Of a DNA stretch of 64,000 nucleotides, positions 20,741 through 32,700 are shown piece after piece. Position 1 is the first letter of the stretch. The number at the start of each line of letters is the position of its first letter. The notes under the pieces are model-generated. The model searched no databases and was not told the DNA's origin. It saw only the letters and a program-made list of their open reading frames with translations. Source of the DNA: Rhynchopus euleeides (taxonomy: Eukaryota > Euglenozoa > Diplonemea > Diplonemida > Diplonemidae). A program made the position numbers and the translations under genes. The stretch is taken from NCBI GenBank assembly GCA_963210315.1, contig OY723287.1, positions 744,001-808,000 on the forward strand, given 5' to 3'.

Positions 20741-23700
20741 CTAGAGGTTGCTAGAGGTTGCTGGAGGTTACTAGAGGTTGCTGGAGGTTGCGAGAGGTTG
20801 CTGCAGGTTGCTAGAGGTTGCTGGAGGTTGCTGGAGGTTGCTAGAGGTTGCTAGAGGTTGCTGGAGGTTGCTAGAGGTTGCTGGAGGTTGCGAGAGGTTG
20901 CTGCAGGTTGCTGGAGGTTGCTAGAGGTTGCTAGAGGTTGCTGGAGGTTGCTAGAGGTTGCTGGAGGTTGCGAGAGGTTGCTGCAGGTTGCTAGAGGTTG
21001 CTAGAGGTTGCTGGAGGTTGCTAGAGGTTGCTAGAGGTTGCTGGACGTTGCTGGACGTTGCTGGACGTTGCTGGAGGTTGCTGGAGGTTGCTAGAGGTTG
21101 CTGGATGTTGCTGGAGGTTGCTGGAGGTTGCTGCAGGTTGCTGCAGGTTGCTAGAGGTTCCCAGAGGTTCCTAGAGGTTCCTAGAGGTTTCTAGAGGTTC
21201 CTAGAGGTTGCTAGAGGTTGCTGGAGGTTGCTAGAGGTTGCTGGAGGTTGCTAGAGGTTGCTGGAGGTTGCTGGAGGTTGCTGGAGGTTGCTAGAGGTGG
21301 CTGGAGGTTGCTGGAGGTTGCTAGAGGTTGCTGCAGGTTGCTGATGGTTGCTGGAGGTTGCTGGAGGTTGCTAGAGGTTGCTAGAGGTTGCTGCAGGTTG
21401 CTGGAGGTTGCTGGAGGTTGCTAGAGGTTGCTGGAGTTTGCTAGAGGTTGCTGGAGGTTGCTGGAGGTTGCTAGACGTTGCTAGAGGTTGCTAGAGGTTG
21501 CTGGAGGTTGCGAGAGGTTGCTGCAGGTTGCTAGAGGTTGCTGGAGGTTGCTGGAGGTTGCTAGAGGTTGCTGGATGTTGCGAGAGGTTGCTGCAGGTTG
21601 CTAGAGGTTGCTGGAGGTTGCTAGAGGTTGCTGGAGGTTGCGAGAGGTTGCTGCACGTTGCTAGAGGTTGCTGGAGGTTGCTAGAGGTTGCTAGAGGTTG
21701 CTAGAGGTTGCTGGAGGTTGCTAGAGGTTGCTGGAGGTTGCGAGAGGTTGCTGCAGGTTGCTAGAGGTTGCTGGAGGTTGCTGGAGGTTGCTAGAGGTTG
21801 CTAGAGGTTGCTGGACGTTGCTGGACGTTGCTGGACGTTGCTGGACGTTGCTGGAGGTTGCTGGAGGTTGCTGGAGGTTGCTGGAGGTTGCTAGAGGTTG
21901 CTGGAGGTTGCTGCAGGTTGCTGCAGGTTGCTGCAGGTTGCTAGAGGTTCCTAGAGGTTCCTAGAGGTTCCTAGAGGTTGCTGGAGGTTGCTGGAGGTTG
22001 CTAGAGGTTGCTAGAGGTTGCTAGAGGTTGCTAGAGGTTGCTAGAGGTTGCTGCAGGTTGCTGGAGGTTCCTGGACGTTGCTGGAGGTTGCTAGAGGTGG
22101 CTGGAGGTTGCTGGAGGTTGCTAGAGGTTGCTGGAGGTTGCTAGAGGTTGCTGCAGGTTGCTGGAGGTTGCTGGAGGTTGCTGGAGGTTGCTAGAGGTTG
22201 CTAGAGGTTGCTGCAGGTTGCTGGAGGTTGCTGGAGGTTGCTAGAGGTTGCTGGAGTTTGCTAGAGGTTGCTGGAGGTTGCTAGAGGTTGCTAGAGGTTG
22301 CTAGACGTTGCTTGAGGTTGCTAGAGGTTGCTGGAGGTTGCTAGAGGTTGCTGGAGGTTGCGAGAGGTTGCTGCAGGTTGCTAGAGGTTGCTAGAGGTTG
22401 CTGGAGGTTGCTAGAGGTTGCTGGAGGTTGCGAGAGGTTGCTGCAGGTTGCTAGAGGTTGCTGGAGGTTGCTGGAGGTTGCTGGAGGTTGCTAGAGGTTG
22501 CTAGAGGTTGCTAGAGGTTGCTAGAGGTTGCTAGAGGTTGCTGGACGTTGCTGGACGTTGCTGGAGGTTGCTAGAGGTTGTTGGAGGTTGCTGGATGTTG
22601 CTGGATGTTGCTGCAGGTTGCTGCAGGTTGCTAGAGGTTGCTAGAGGTTCCTAGAGGTTCCTAGAGGTTGCTAGAGGTTGCTGGAGGTTGCTGGAGGTTG
22701 CTGGAGGTTGCTAGAGGTTGCTAGAGGTTGCTAGAGGTTGCTAGAGGTTGCTAGAGGTTGCTGGAGGTTGCTAGAGGTTGCTGGAGGTTGCTAGAGGTGG
22801 CTGGAGGTTGCTAGAGGTTGCTAGAGGTTGCTGGAGGTTGCTAGAGGTTGCTAGAGGTTGCTGGAGGTTGCTAGAGGTTGCTGGAGGTTGCTAGAGGTTG
22901 CTGCAGGTTGCTGCAGGTTGCTGGAGGTTGCTAGAGGTGGCTGGAGGTTGCTAGAGGTTGCTAGAGGTTGCTGGAGGTTGCTAGAGGTTGCTGCAGGTTG
23001 CTGGAGGTTGCTGCAGGTTGCTGGAGGTTGCTAGAGGTGGCTGGAGGTTGCTAGAGGTTGCGAGAGGTTGCTGCAGGTTGCTAGAGGTTGCTGGAGGTTG
23101 CTGGAGGTTGCTAGAGGTTGCTAGAGGTTGCTAGAGGTTGCTGGAGGTTGCTGGACGTTGCTGGACGTTGCTGGAGGTTGCTGGAGGTTGCTAGAGGTTG
23201 CTGGAGGTTGCTGCAGGTGGCTGGAGGTTGCTAGAGGTTGCTAGAGGTTGCTAGAGGTTGCTGGAGGTTGCTGGAGGTTGCTAGAGGTTGCTGGAGGTTG
23301 CTAGAGGTTGCTGCAGGTTGCTGCAGGTTGCTGGAGGTTGCTAGAGGTTGCTGGAGGTTGCTAGAGGTTGCTGGAGGTTGCTAGAGGTTGCTGGAGGTTG
23401 CGAGAGGTTGCTGCAGGTTGCTAGAGGTTGCTGGAGGTTACTAGAGGTTGCTGGAGGTTGCGAGAGGTTGCTGCAGGTTGCTAGAGGTTGCTCGAGGTTG
23501 CTAGAGGTTGCTGGAGGTTGCTAGAGGTTGCTGGAGGTTGCGAGAGGTTGCTGCAGGTTGCTAGAGGTTGCTGGAGGTTGCTAGAGGTTGCTAGAGGTTG
23601 CTAGAGGTTGCTAGAGGTTGCTGGAGGTTGCTAGAGGTTGCTGGAGGTTGCGAGAGGTTGCTGCAGGTTGCTAGAGGTTGCTGGAGGTTGCTGGAGGTTG

Positions 23701-26700
23701 CTAGAGGTTGCTAGAGGTTGCTGGACGTTGCTGGACGTTGCTGGACGTTGCTGGAGGTTGCTGGAGGTTGCTAGAGGTTGCTGGATGTTGCTGGAGGTTG
23801 CTGGAGGTTGCTGCAGGTTGCTGCAGGTTGCTAGAGGTTCCCAGAGGTTCCTAGAGGTTCCTAGAGGTTTCTAGAGGTTCCTAGAGGTTGCTAGAGGTTG
23901 CTGGAGGTTGCTAGAGGTTGCTGCAGGTTGCTGGAGGTTGCTGGAGGTTGCTAGAGGTGGCTGGAGGTTGCTGGAGGTTGCTAGAGGTTGCTGCAGGTTG
24001 CTGATGGTTGCTGGAGGTTGCTGGAGGTTGCTAGAGGTTGCTGGAGGTTGCTAGAGGTTGCTAGAGGTTGCTGCAGGTTGCTGGAGGTTGCTGGAGGTTG
24101 CTAGAGGTTGCTGGAGTTTGCTAGAGGTTGCTGGAGGTTGCTGGAGGTTGCTAGAGGTTGCTAGACGTTGCTAGAGGTTGCTAGAGGTTGCTGGAGGTTG
24201 CTAGAGGTTGCTGGAGGTTGCGAGAGGTTGCTGCAGGTTGCTAAAGGTTGCTGGAGGTTGCTGGAGGTTGCTAGAGGTTGCTGGATGTTGCGAGAGGTTG
24301 CTGCAGGTTGCTAGAGGTTGCTGGAGGTTGCTAGAGGTTGCTGGAGGTTGCGAGAGGTTGCTAGAGGTTGCTGGAGGTTGCTAGAGGTTGCTAGAGGTTG
24401 CTAGAGGTTGCTAGCGGTTGCTGGAGGTTGCTAGAGGTTGCTGGAGGTTGCGAGAGGTTGCTGCAGGTTGCTAGAGGTTGCTGGAGGTTGCTGGAGGTTG
24501 CTAGAGGTTGCTAGAGGTTGCTGGACGTTGCTGGACGTTGCTGGAGGTTGCTGGAGGTTGCTGGAGGTTGCTAGAGGTTGCTCGATGTTGCTGGAGGTTG
24601 CTGCAGGTTGCTGCAGGTTGCTAGAGGTTCCTAGAGGTTCCTAGAGGTTCCTAGAGGTTCCTAGAGGTTGCTAGAGGTTGCTAGAGGTTGCTAGAGGTTG
24701 CTGGAGGTTGCTGGAGGTTGCTGGAGGTTGCTAGAGGTTGCTAGAGGTTGCTAGAGGTTGCTGGAGGTTGCTAGAGGTTGCTGCAGGTTGCTGCAGGTTG
24801 CTGGAGGTTCCTGGACGTTGCTGGAGGTTGCTGGAGGTTGCTAGAGGTTGCTGGAGGTTGCTAGAGGTTGCTGCAGGTTGCTGGAGGTTGCTGGAGGTTG
24901 CTAGAGGTTGCTGGAGGTTGCGAGAGGTTGCTAGAGGTTGCTAGAGGTTGCTGCAGGTTGCTGGAGGTTGCTGGAGGTTGCTAGAGGTTGCTGGAGTTTG
25001 CTAGAGGTTGCTGGAGGTTGCTAGAGGTTGCTAGACGTTGCTAGAGGTTGCTAGAGGTTGCTGGAGGTTGCTAGAGGTTGCTGGAGTTTGCTAGAGGTTG
25101 CTGGAGGTTGCTAGAGGTTGCTAGACGTTGCTAGAGGTTGCTAGAGGTTGCTGGAGGTTGCTGGAGGTTGCTAGAGGTTGCAAGAGGTTGCTGCAGGTTG
25201 CTGGAGGTTGCTGGAGGTTGCTAGAGGTTGCTGGAGTTTGCTAGAGGTTGCTGGAGGTTGCTGGAGGTTGCTAGAGGTTGCTAGACGTTGCTAGAGGTTG
25301 CTAGAGGTTGCTGGAGGTTGCTAGAGGTTGCTGGAGGTTGCGAGAGGTTGCTGCAGGTTGCTAAAGGTTGCTGGAGGTTGCTGGAGGTTGCTAGAGGTTG
25401 CTGGATGTTGCGAGAGGTTGCTGCAGGTTGCTAGAGGTTGCTGGAGGTTGCTAGAGGTTGCTGGAGGTTGCGAGAGGTTGCTAGAGGTTGCTGGAGGTTG
25501 CTAGAGGTTGCTAGAGGTTGCTAGAGGTTGCTAGAGGTTGCTAGCGGTTGCTGGAGGTTGCTAGAGGTTGCTGGAGGTTGCGAGAGGTTGCTGCAGGTTG
25601 CTAGAGGTTGCTGGAGGTTGCTGGAGGTTGCTAGAGGTTGCTAGAGGTTGCTGGACGTTGCTGGACGTTGCTGGAGGTTGCTGGAGGTTGCTGGAGGTTG
25701 CTAGAGGTTGCTGGATGTTGCTGGAGGTTGCTGCAGGTTGCTGCAGGTTGCTAGAGGTTCCTAGAGGTTCCTAGAGGTTCCTAGAGGTTCCTAGAGGTTG
25801 CTAGAGGTTGCTGGAGGTTGCTGGAGGTTGCTAGAGGTTGCTAGAGGTTGCTAGAGGTTGCTGGAGGTTGCTAGAGGTTGCTCCAGGTTGCTGCAGGTTG
25901 CTGGAGGTTCCTGGACGTTGCTGGAGGTTGCTGGAGGTTGCTAGAGGTGGCTGGAGGTTGCTGGAGGTTGCTAGAGGTTGCTGGAGGTTGCTAGAGGTTG
26001 CTGGAGGTTGCTGGAGGTTGCTAGAGGTTGCTGGAGGTTGCGAGAGGTTGCTAGAGGTTGCTAGAGGTTGCTGGAGGTTGCTGGAGGTTGCTAGAGGTTG
26101 CCGGAGTTTGCTAGAGGTTGCTGGAGGTTGCTAGAGGTTGCTAGAGGTTGCTAGAGGTTGCTGGAGGTTGCTAGAGGTTGCTGGAGGTTGCGAGAGGTTG
26201 CTGCAGGTTGCTAGAGGTTGCTAGAGGTTGCTGGAGGTTGCTAGAGGTTGCTGGATGTTGCGAGAGGTTGCTGCAGGTTGCTGGAGGTTGCTGGAGGTTG
26301 CGAGAGGTTGCTGCAGGTTGCTAGAGGTTGCTGGAGGTTGCTAGAGGTTGCTAGAGGTTGCTACAGGTTGCTAGAGGTTGCTAGAGGTTGCTAGAGGTTG
26401 CTGGAGGTTGCTGGAGGTTGCTGGACGTTGCTGGACGTTGCTGGAGGTTGCTGGAGGTTGCTGGAGGTTGCTGGAGGTTGCTAGAGGTTGCTAGAGGTTG
26501 CTGGAGGTTGCTAGAGGTTGCTGGATGTTGCTGGATGTTGCTGGACGTTGCTGGACGTTGCTGGACGTTGCTGGACGTTGCTGGAGGTTGCTGGAGGTTG
26601 CTGGAGGTTGCTAGAGGTTGCTGGATGTTGCTGGAGGTTGCTGCAGGTTGCTAGAGGTTGCTAGAGGTTCCTAGAGGTTCCTAGAGGTGGCTAGAGGTTG

Positions 26701-29700
26701 CTCGAGGTTGCTGGAGGTTGCTAGAGGTTGCTGGAGGTTGCTGGAGGTTGCTAGAGGTTGCTGGAGGTTGCTAGAGGTTGCTGGAGGTTGCTAGAGGTTG
26801 CTGGAGGTTGCGAGAGGTTGCTGCAGGTTGCTGGAGGTTGCTGCAGGTTGCTGGAGGTTGCTGGAGGTTGCTAGAGGTTGCTAGAGGTTGCTGGAGGTTG
26901 CTAGAGGTTGCTGGAGGTTGCGAGAGGTTGCTGCAGGTTGCTAGAGGTTGCTGGAGGTTGCTGGAGGTTGCTGGAGGTTGCTAGAGGTTGCTAGAGGTTG
27001 CTAGAGGTTGCTAGAGGTTGCTAGAGGTTGCTAGAGGTTGCTAGAGGTTGCTGGAGGTTGCTAGAGGTTGCTGGAGGTTGCTAGAGGTTGCTAGAGGTTG
27101 CTGGAGGTTGCTGCAGGTTGCTGGAGGTTGCTAGAGGTTGCTAGAGGTTGCTAGAGCTTGCTGGAGGTTGCTAGTGGTTGCTGGAGGTTGCGAGAGGTTG
27201 CTGCAGGTTGCTAGAGGTTGCTGGAGGTTGCTGGAGGTTGCTGGAGGTTGCTGGAGGTTGCTGGAGGTTGCTGGAGGTTGCTAGAGGTTGCTAGAGGTTG
27301 CTAGAGGTTGCTAGAGGTTGCTGGACGTTGCTGGACGTTGCTGGACGTTGCTGGAGGTTGCTGGAGGTTGCTAGAGGTTGTTGGAGGTTGCTAGAGGTTG
27401 CTGGATGTTGCTGGAGGTTGCTGCAGGTTGCTAGAGGTTCCTAGAGGTTCCTAGAGGTTCCTAGAGGTTCCTAGAGGTTCCTAGAGGTTCCTAGAGGTTC
27501 CTAGAGGTTCCTAGAGGTTGCTGGAGGTTGCTAGAGGTTGCTAGAGGTTGCTAGAGGTTGCTAGAGGTTGCTGCAGGTTGCTAGAGGTTGCTGCAGGTTG
27601 CTGGAGGTTGCTAGAGGTGGCTGGAGGTTGCTAGAGGTTGCTAGAGGTTGCTGGAGGTTGCTAGAGGTTGCTGGAGGTTACTGGAGGTTGCTAGAGGTTG
27701 CTGGAGGTTGCTAGAGGTTGCTGGAGGTTGCTGCAGGTTGCTGGAGGTTGCTAGAGGTTGCTGGAGGTTGCTGCAGGTTGCTGGAGGTTGCTAGAGGTTG
27801 CTGGAGGTTGCTGGAGGTTGCTAGAGGTTGCTGGAGGTTGCTAGAGGTTGCTGGAGGTTGCTAGAGGTTGCTGGAGGTTGCGAGAGGTTGCTGCAGGTTG
27901 CTGGAGGTTGCTGCAGGTTGCTGGAGGTTGCTAGAGGTTGCTGGAGGTTGCTAGAGGTTGCTGGAGGTTGCTAGAGGTTGCTGGAGGTTGCTAGAGGTTG
28001 CTGCAGGTTGCGAGAGGTTGCTGCAGGTTGCTAGAGGTTGCTGGAGGTTGCTAGAGGTTGCTGGAGGTTGCGAGAGGTTGCTGCAGGTTGCTAGAGGTTG
28101 CTGGAGGTTGCTGGAGGTTGCTGGAGGTTGCTGGAGGTTGCTAGAGGTCGCTAGAGGTTGCTAGAGGTTGCTAGTGGTTGCTGGAGGTTGCTGGAGGTTG
28201 CTGGAGGTTGCTCGAGGTTGCTAGAGGTCGCTAGAGGTTGCTAGAGGTTGCTAGTGGTTGCTGGACGTTGCTGGACGTTGCTGGAGGTTGCTGGAGGTTG
28301 CTGGAGGTTGCTAGAGGTTGCTAGAGGTTGCTGGATGTTGCTGGATGTTGCTGGAGGTTGCTGGAGGTTGCTGCAGGTTGCTAGAGGTTCCTAGAGGTTG
28401 CTAGAGGTTGCTAGAGGTTGCTGGAGGTTGCTGGAGGTTGCTAGAGGTTGCTAGAGGTTGCTGGAGGTTGCTAGAGGTTGCTAGAGGTTGCTGCAGGTTG
28501 CTGCAGGTTGCTGGAGGTTGCTAGAGGTGGCTGGAGGTTGCTAGAGGTTGCTAGAGGTTGCTGGAGGTTGCTGGAGGTTGCTAGAGGTTGCTAGAGGTTG
28601 CTGGATGTTGCTGGAGGTTGCTGGAGGTTGCTAGAGGTTGCTGCAGGTTGCTGGAGGTTGCTAGAGGTGGCTGGAGGTTGCTAGAGGTTGCTGGAGGTTG
28701 CTAGAGGTTGCTGGAGGTTGCTGGAGGTTGCTAGAGGTTGCTGGAGGTTGCTGGAGGTTGCTGGAGGTTGCTGGAGGTTGCTAGAGGTTGCTAGAGGTTG
28801 CTGGAGGTTGCTAGAGGTTGCTGCAGGTTGCTGCAGGTTGCTAGAGGTTGCTGGAGGTTGCGAGAGGTTGCTGCAGGTTGCTAGAGGTTGCTGGAGGTTG
28901 CTGGAGGTTGCTAGAGGTTGCTAGAGGTCGCTAGAGGTTGCTAGAGGTTGCTAGTGGTTGCTGGAGGTTGCTGGAGGTTGCTGGACGTTGCTGGAGGTTG
29001 CTGGAGGTTGCTAGAGGTTGCTAGAGGTTGCTGGATGTTGCTGGATGTTGCTGGAGGTTGCTGGAGGTTCCTAGAGGTTCCTAGAGGTTGCTGGAGGTTG
29101 CTAGAGGTTGCTGGAGGTTGCTAGAGGTTGCTGCAGGTTGCTGCAGGTTGCTGCAGGTTGCTGGAGGTTGCTGGAGGTTGCTAGAGGTGGCTGGAGGTTG
29201 CTAGAGGTTGCTAGAGGTTGCTGGAGGTTGCTAGAGGTTGCTAGAGGTTGCTGCAGGTTGCTGCAGTTTGCTGGAGGTTGCTGGAGGTTGCTAGAGGTGG
29301 CTGGAGGTTGCTAGAGGTTGCTAGAGGTTGCTCGAGGTTGCTAGAGGTTGCTGGAGGTTGCTGGATGTTGCTGGAGGTTGCTAGAGGTTGCTGCAGGTTG
29401 CTGGAGGTTGCTAGAGGTTGCTAGAGGTTGCTGGAGGTTGCTGGAGGTTGCTGGAGGTTGCTAGAGGTTGCTGGAGGTTGCTAGAGGTTGCTAGAGGTTG
29501 CTGGAGGTTGCTGGATGTTGCTGGAGGTTGCTAGAGGTTGCTGCAGGTTGCTAGAGGTTGCTGCAGGTTGCTGGAGGTTGCTAGAGGTGGCTGGAGGTTG
29601 CTAGAGGTTGCTAGAGGTTGCTGGAGGTTGCTAGAGGTTGCTGGAGGTTGCTGGAGGTTGCTGGAGGTTGCTAGAGGTTGCTAGAGGTTGCTAGAGGTTG

Positions 29701-32700
29701 CTAGAGGTTGCTAGAGGTTGCTGGAGGTTGCTGGAGGTTGCTGGAGGTTGCTGGATGTTGCTGGAGGTTGCTGCAGGTTGCTAGAGGTTGCTAGAGGTTG
29801 CTGGAGGTTGCTGGAAGTTGCTAGAGGTCGCTGGAGGTTCCTAGAGGTTCCTAGAGGTTGCTAGAGGTTGCTGCAGGTTGCTAGAGGTTGCTAGAGGTTG
29901 CTGGAGGTTGCTAGAGGTGGCTGGAGGTTGCTAGAGGTTGCTGGAGGTTGCTAGAGGTGGCTGGAGGTTGCTAGAGGTTACTGGAGGTTGCTGGAGGTTG
30001 CTAGAGGTTGCTAGAGGTTGCTGGAGGTTGCTAGAGGTTGCTGGAGGTTGCTAGAGGTTGTTGGATGTTGCTGGATGTTGCTGGAGGTTGCTAGAGGTTG
30101 CTGCAGGTTGCTAGAGGTTGCTAGAGGTTCCTAGAGGTTGCTGGAGGTTGCTGGAGGTTGCTAGAGGTTGCTGGAGGTTGCTAGAGGTTGCTAGAGGTTG
30201 CTGGAGGTTGCTGGAGGTTGCTAGAGGTGGCTGGAGGTTGCTAGAGGTTGCTAGAGGTTGCTAGAGGTTACTGGAGGTTGCTGGAGGTTGCTAGAGGTTG
30301 CTGGAGGTTGCTGGAGGTTGCTAGAGGTTGCTGGATGTTGCTGGAGGTTGCTGGAGGTTGCTAGAGGTTGCTGCAGGTTGCTGGAGGTTGCTAGAGGTGG
30401 CTGGAGGTTGCTAGAGGTTGCTGGAGGTTGCTAGAGGTTGCTGGAGGTTGCTGGAGGTTGCTAGAGGTTGCTGGAGGTTGCTGGAGGTTGCTGGAGGTTG
30501 CTGGAGGTTGCTGGAGGTTGCTAGAGGTTGCTAGAGCTTGCTGGAGGTTGCTAGAGGTTGCTGCAGGTTGCTAGAGGTTGCTGGAGGTTGCGAGAGGTTG
30601 CTGCAGGTTGCTAGAGGTTGCTGGAGGTTGCTGGAGGTTGCTAGAGGTTGCTAGAGGTCGCTAGAGGTTGCTAGAGGTTGCTAGTGGTTGCTGGAGGTTG
30701 CTGGAGGTTGCTGGACGTTGCTGGAGGTTGCTGGAGGTTGCTGGAGGTTGCTGGAGGTTGCTGCAGGTTGCTAGAGGTTCCTAGAGGTTCCTAGAGGTTG
30801 CTGGAGGTTGCTAGAGGTTGCTGGAGGTTGCTAGAGGTTGCTAGAGGTTGCTGCAGGTTGCTGCAGGTCGCTGCAGGTTGCTGGAGGTTGCTGGAGGTTG
30901 CTAGAGGTGGCTGGAGGTTGCTAGAGGTTGCTAGAGGTTGCTGGAGGTTGCTAGAGGTTGCTAGAGGTTGCTGCAGGTTGCTGCAGGTTGCTGGAGGTTG
31001 CTGGAGGTTGCTAGAGGTTGCTAGAGGTGGCTGGAGGTTGCTAGAGGTTGCTAGAGGTTGCTGGAGGTTGCTGGATGTTGCTGGAGGTTGCTGGAGGTTG
31101 CTAGAGGTTGCTGCAGGTTGCTGGAGGTTGCTAGAGGTTGCTAGAAGTTGCTGGAGGTTGCTGGAGGTTGCTAGAGGTTGCTAGAGGTTGCTAGAGGTTG
31201 CTGGAGGTTGCTGGAGGTTGCTGGATGTTGCTGGAGGTTGCTGCAGGTTGCTAGAGGTTGCTAGAGGTTGCTGGAGGTTCCTAGAGGTTCCTAGAGGTTG
31301 CTAGAGGTTGCTGCAGGTTGCTGCAGGTTGCTGGAGGTTGCTGGAGGTTGCTGGAGGTGGCTGGAGGTTGCTAGAGGTTGCTAGAGGTTGCTGGAGGTTG
31401 CTAGAGGTTGCTGGAGGTTGCTGGATGTTGCTGGAGGTTCCTAGAGGTTCCTAGAGGTTGCTAGAGGTTGCTGCAGGTTGCTGCAGGTTGCTAGAGGTTG
31501 CTGGAGGTTGCGAGAGGTTGCTGCAGGTTGCTACAGGTTGCTGGAGGTTGCTGGAGGTTGCTGGAGGTTGCTAGAGGTTGCTAGAGGTCGCTAGAGGTTG
31601 CTAGAGGTTGCTAGTGGTTGCTGGAGGTTGCTGGAGGTTGCTGGAGGTTGCTGGAGGTTGCTGGAGGTTGCTGGAGGTTGCTAGAGGTTGCTAGAGGTTG
31701 CTGGATGTTGCTGGATGTTGCTGGAGGTTGCTGGAGGTTGCTGCAGGTTGCTAGAGGTTCCTAGAGGTTCCTAGAGGTTGCTGGAGGTTGCTAGAGGTTG
31801 CTGGAGGTTGCTAGAGGTTGCTAGAGGTTGCTGCAGGTTGCTGCAGGTTGCTGCAGGTTGCTGGAGGTTGCTGGAGGTTGCTAGAGGTGGCTGGAGGTTG
31901 CTAGAGGTTGCTAGAGGTTGCTGGAGGTTGCTAGAGGTTGCTAGAGGTTGCTGCAGGTTGCTGCAGGTTGCTGGAGGTTGCTGGAGGTTGCTAGAGGTGG
32001 CTGGAGGTTGCTAGAGGTTGCTAGAGGTTGCTGGAGGTTGCTAGAGGTTGCTGGAGGTTGCTGGATGTTGCTGGAGGTTGCTGGAGGTTGCTAGAGGTTG
32101 CTGCAGGTTGCTGGAGGTTGCTAGAGGTTGCTAGAGGTTGCTGGAGGTTGCTGGAGGTTGCTGGAGGTTGCTGGAGGTTGCTAGAGGTTGCTGGAGGTTG
32201 CTAGAGGTTGCTAGAGGTTGCTGGAGGTTGCTGGATGTTGCTGGAGGTTGCTGGAGGTTGCTAGAGGTTGCTGCAGGTTGCTAGAGGTTGCTGCAGGTTG
32301 CTGGAGGTTGCTAGAGGTGGCTGGAGGTAGCTAGAGGTTGCTAGAGGTTGCTGGAGGTTGCTAGAGGTTGCTGGAGGTTGCTGGAGGTTGCTGGAGGTTG
32401 CTAGAGGTTGCTAGAGGTTGCTAGAGGTTGCTAGAGGTTGCTGGAGGTTGCTGGAGGTTGCTGGATGTTGCTGGAGGTTGCTGCAGGTTGCTAGAGGTTG
32501 CTAGAGGTTGCTGGAGGTTGCTGGAAGTTGCTAGAGGTCGCTGGAGGTTCCTAGAGGTTCCTAGAGGTTGCTAGAGGTTGCTGCAGGTTGCTAGAGGTTG
32601 CTAGAGGTTGCTGGAGGTTGCTAGAGGTGGCTGGAGGTTGCTAGAGGTTGCTGGAGGTTGCTAGAGGTGGCTGGAGGTTGCTAGAGGTTACTGGAGGTTG

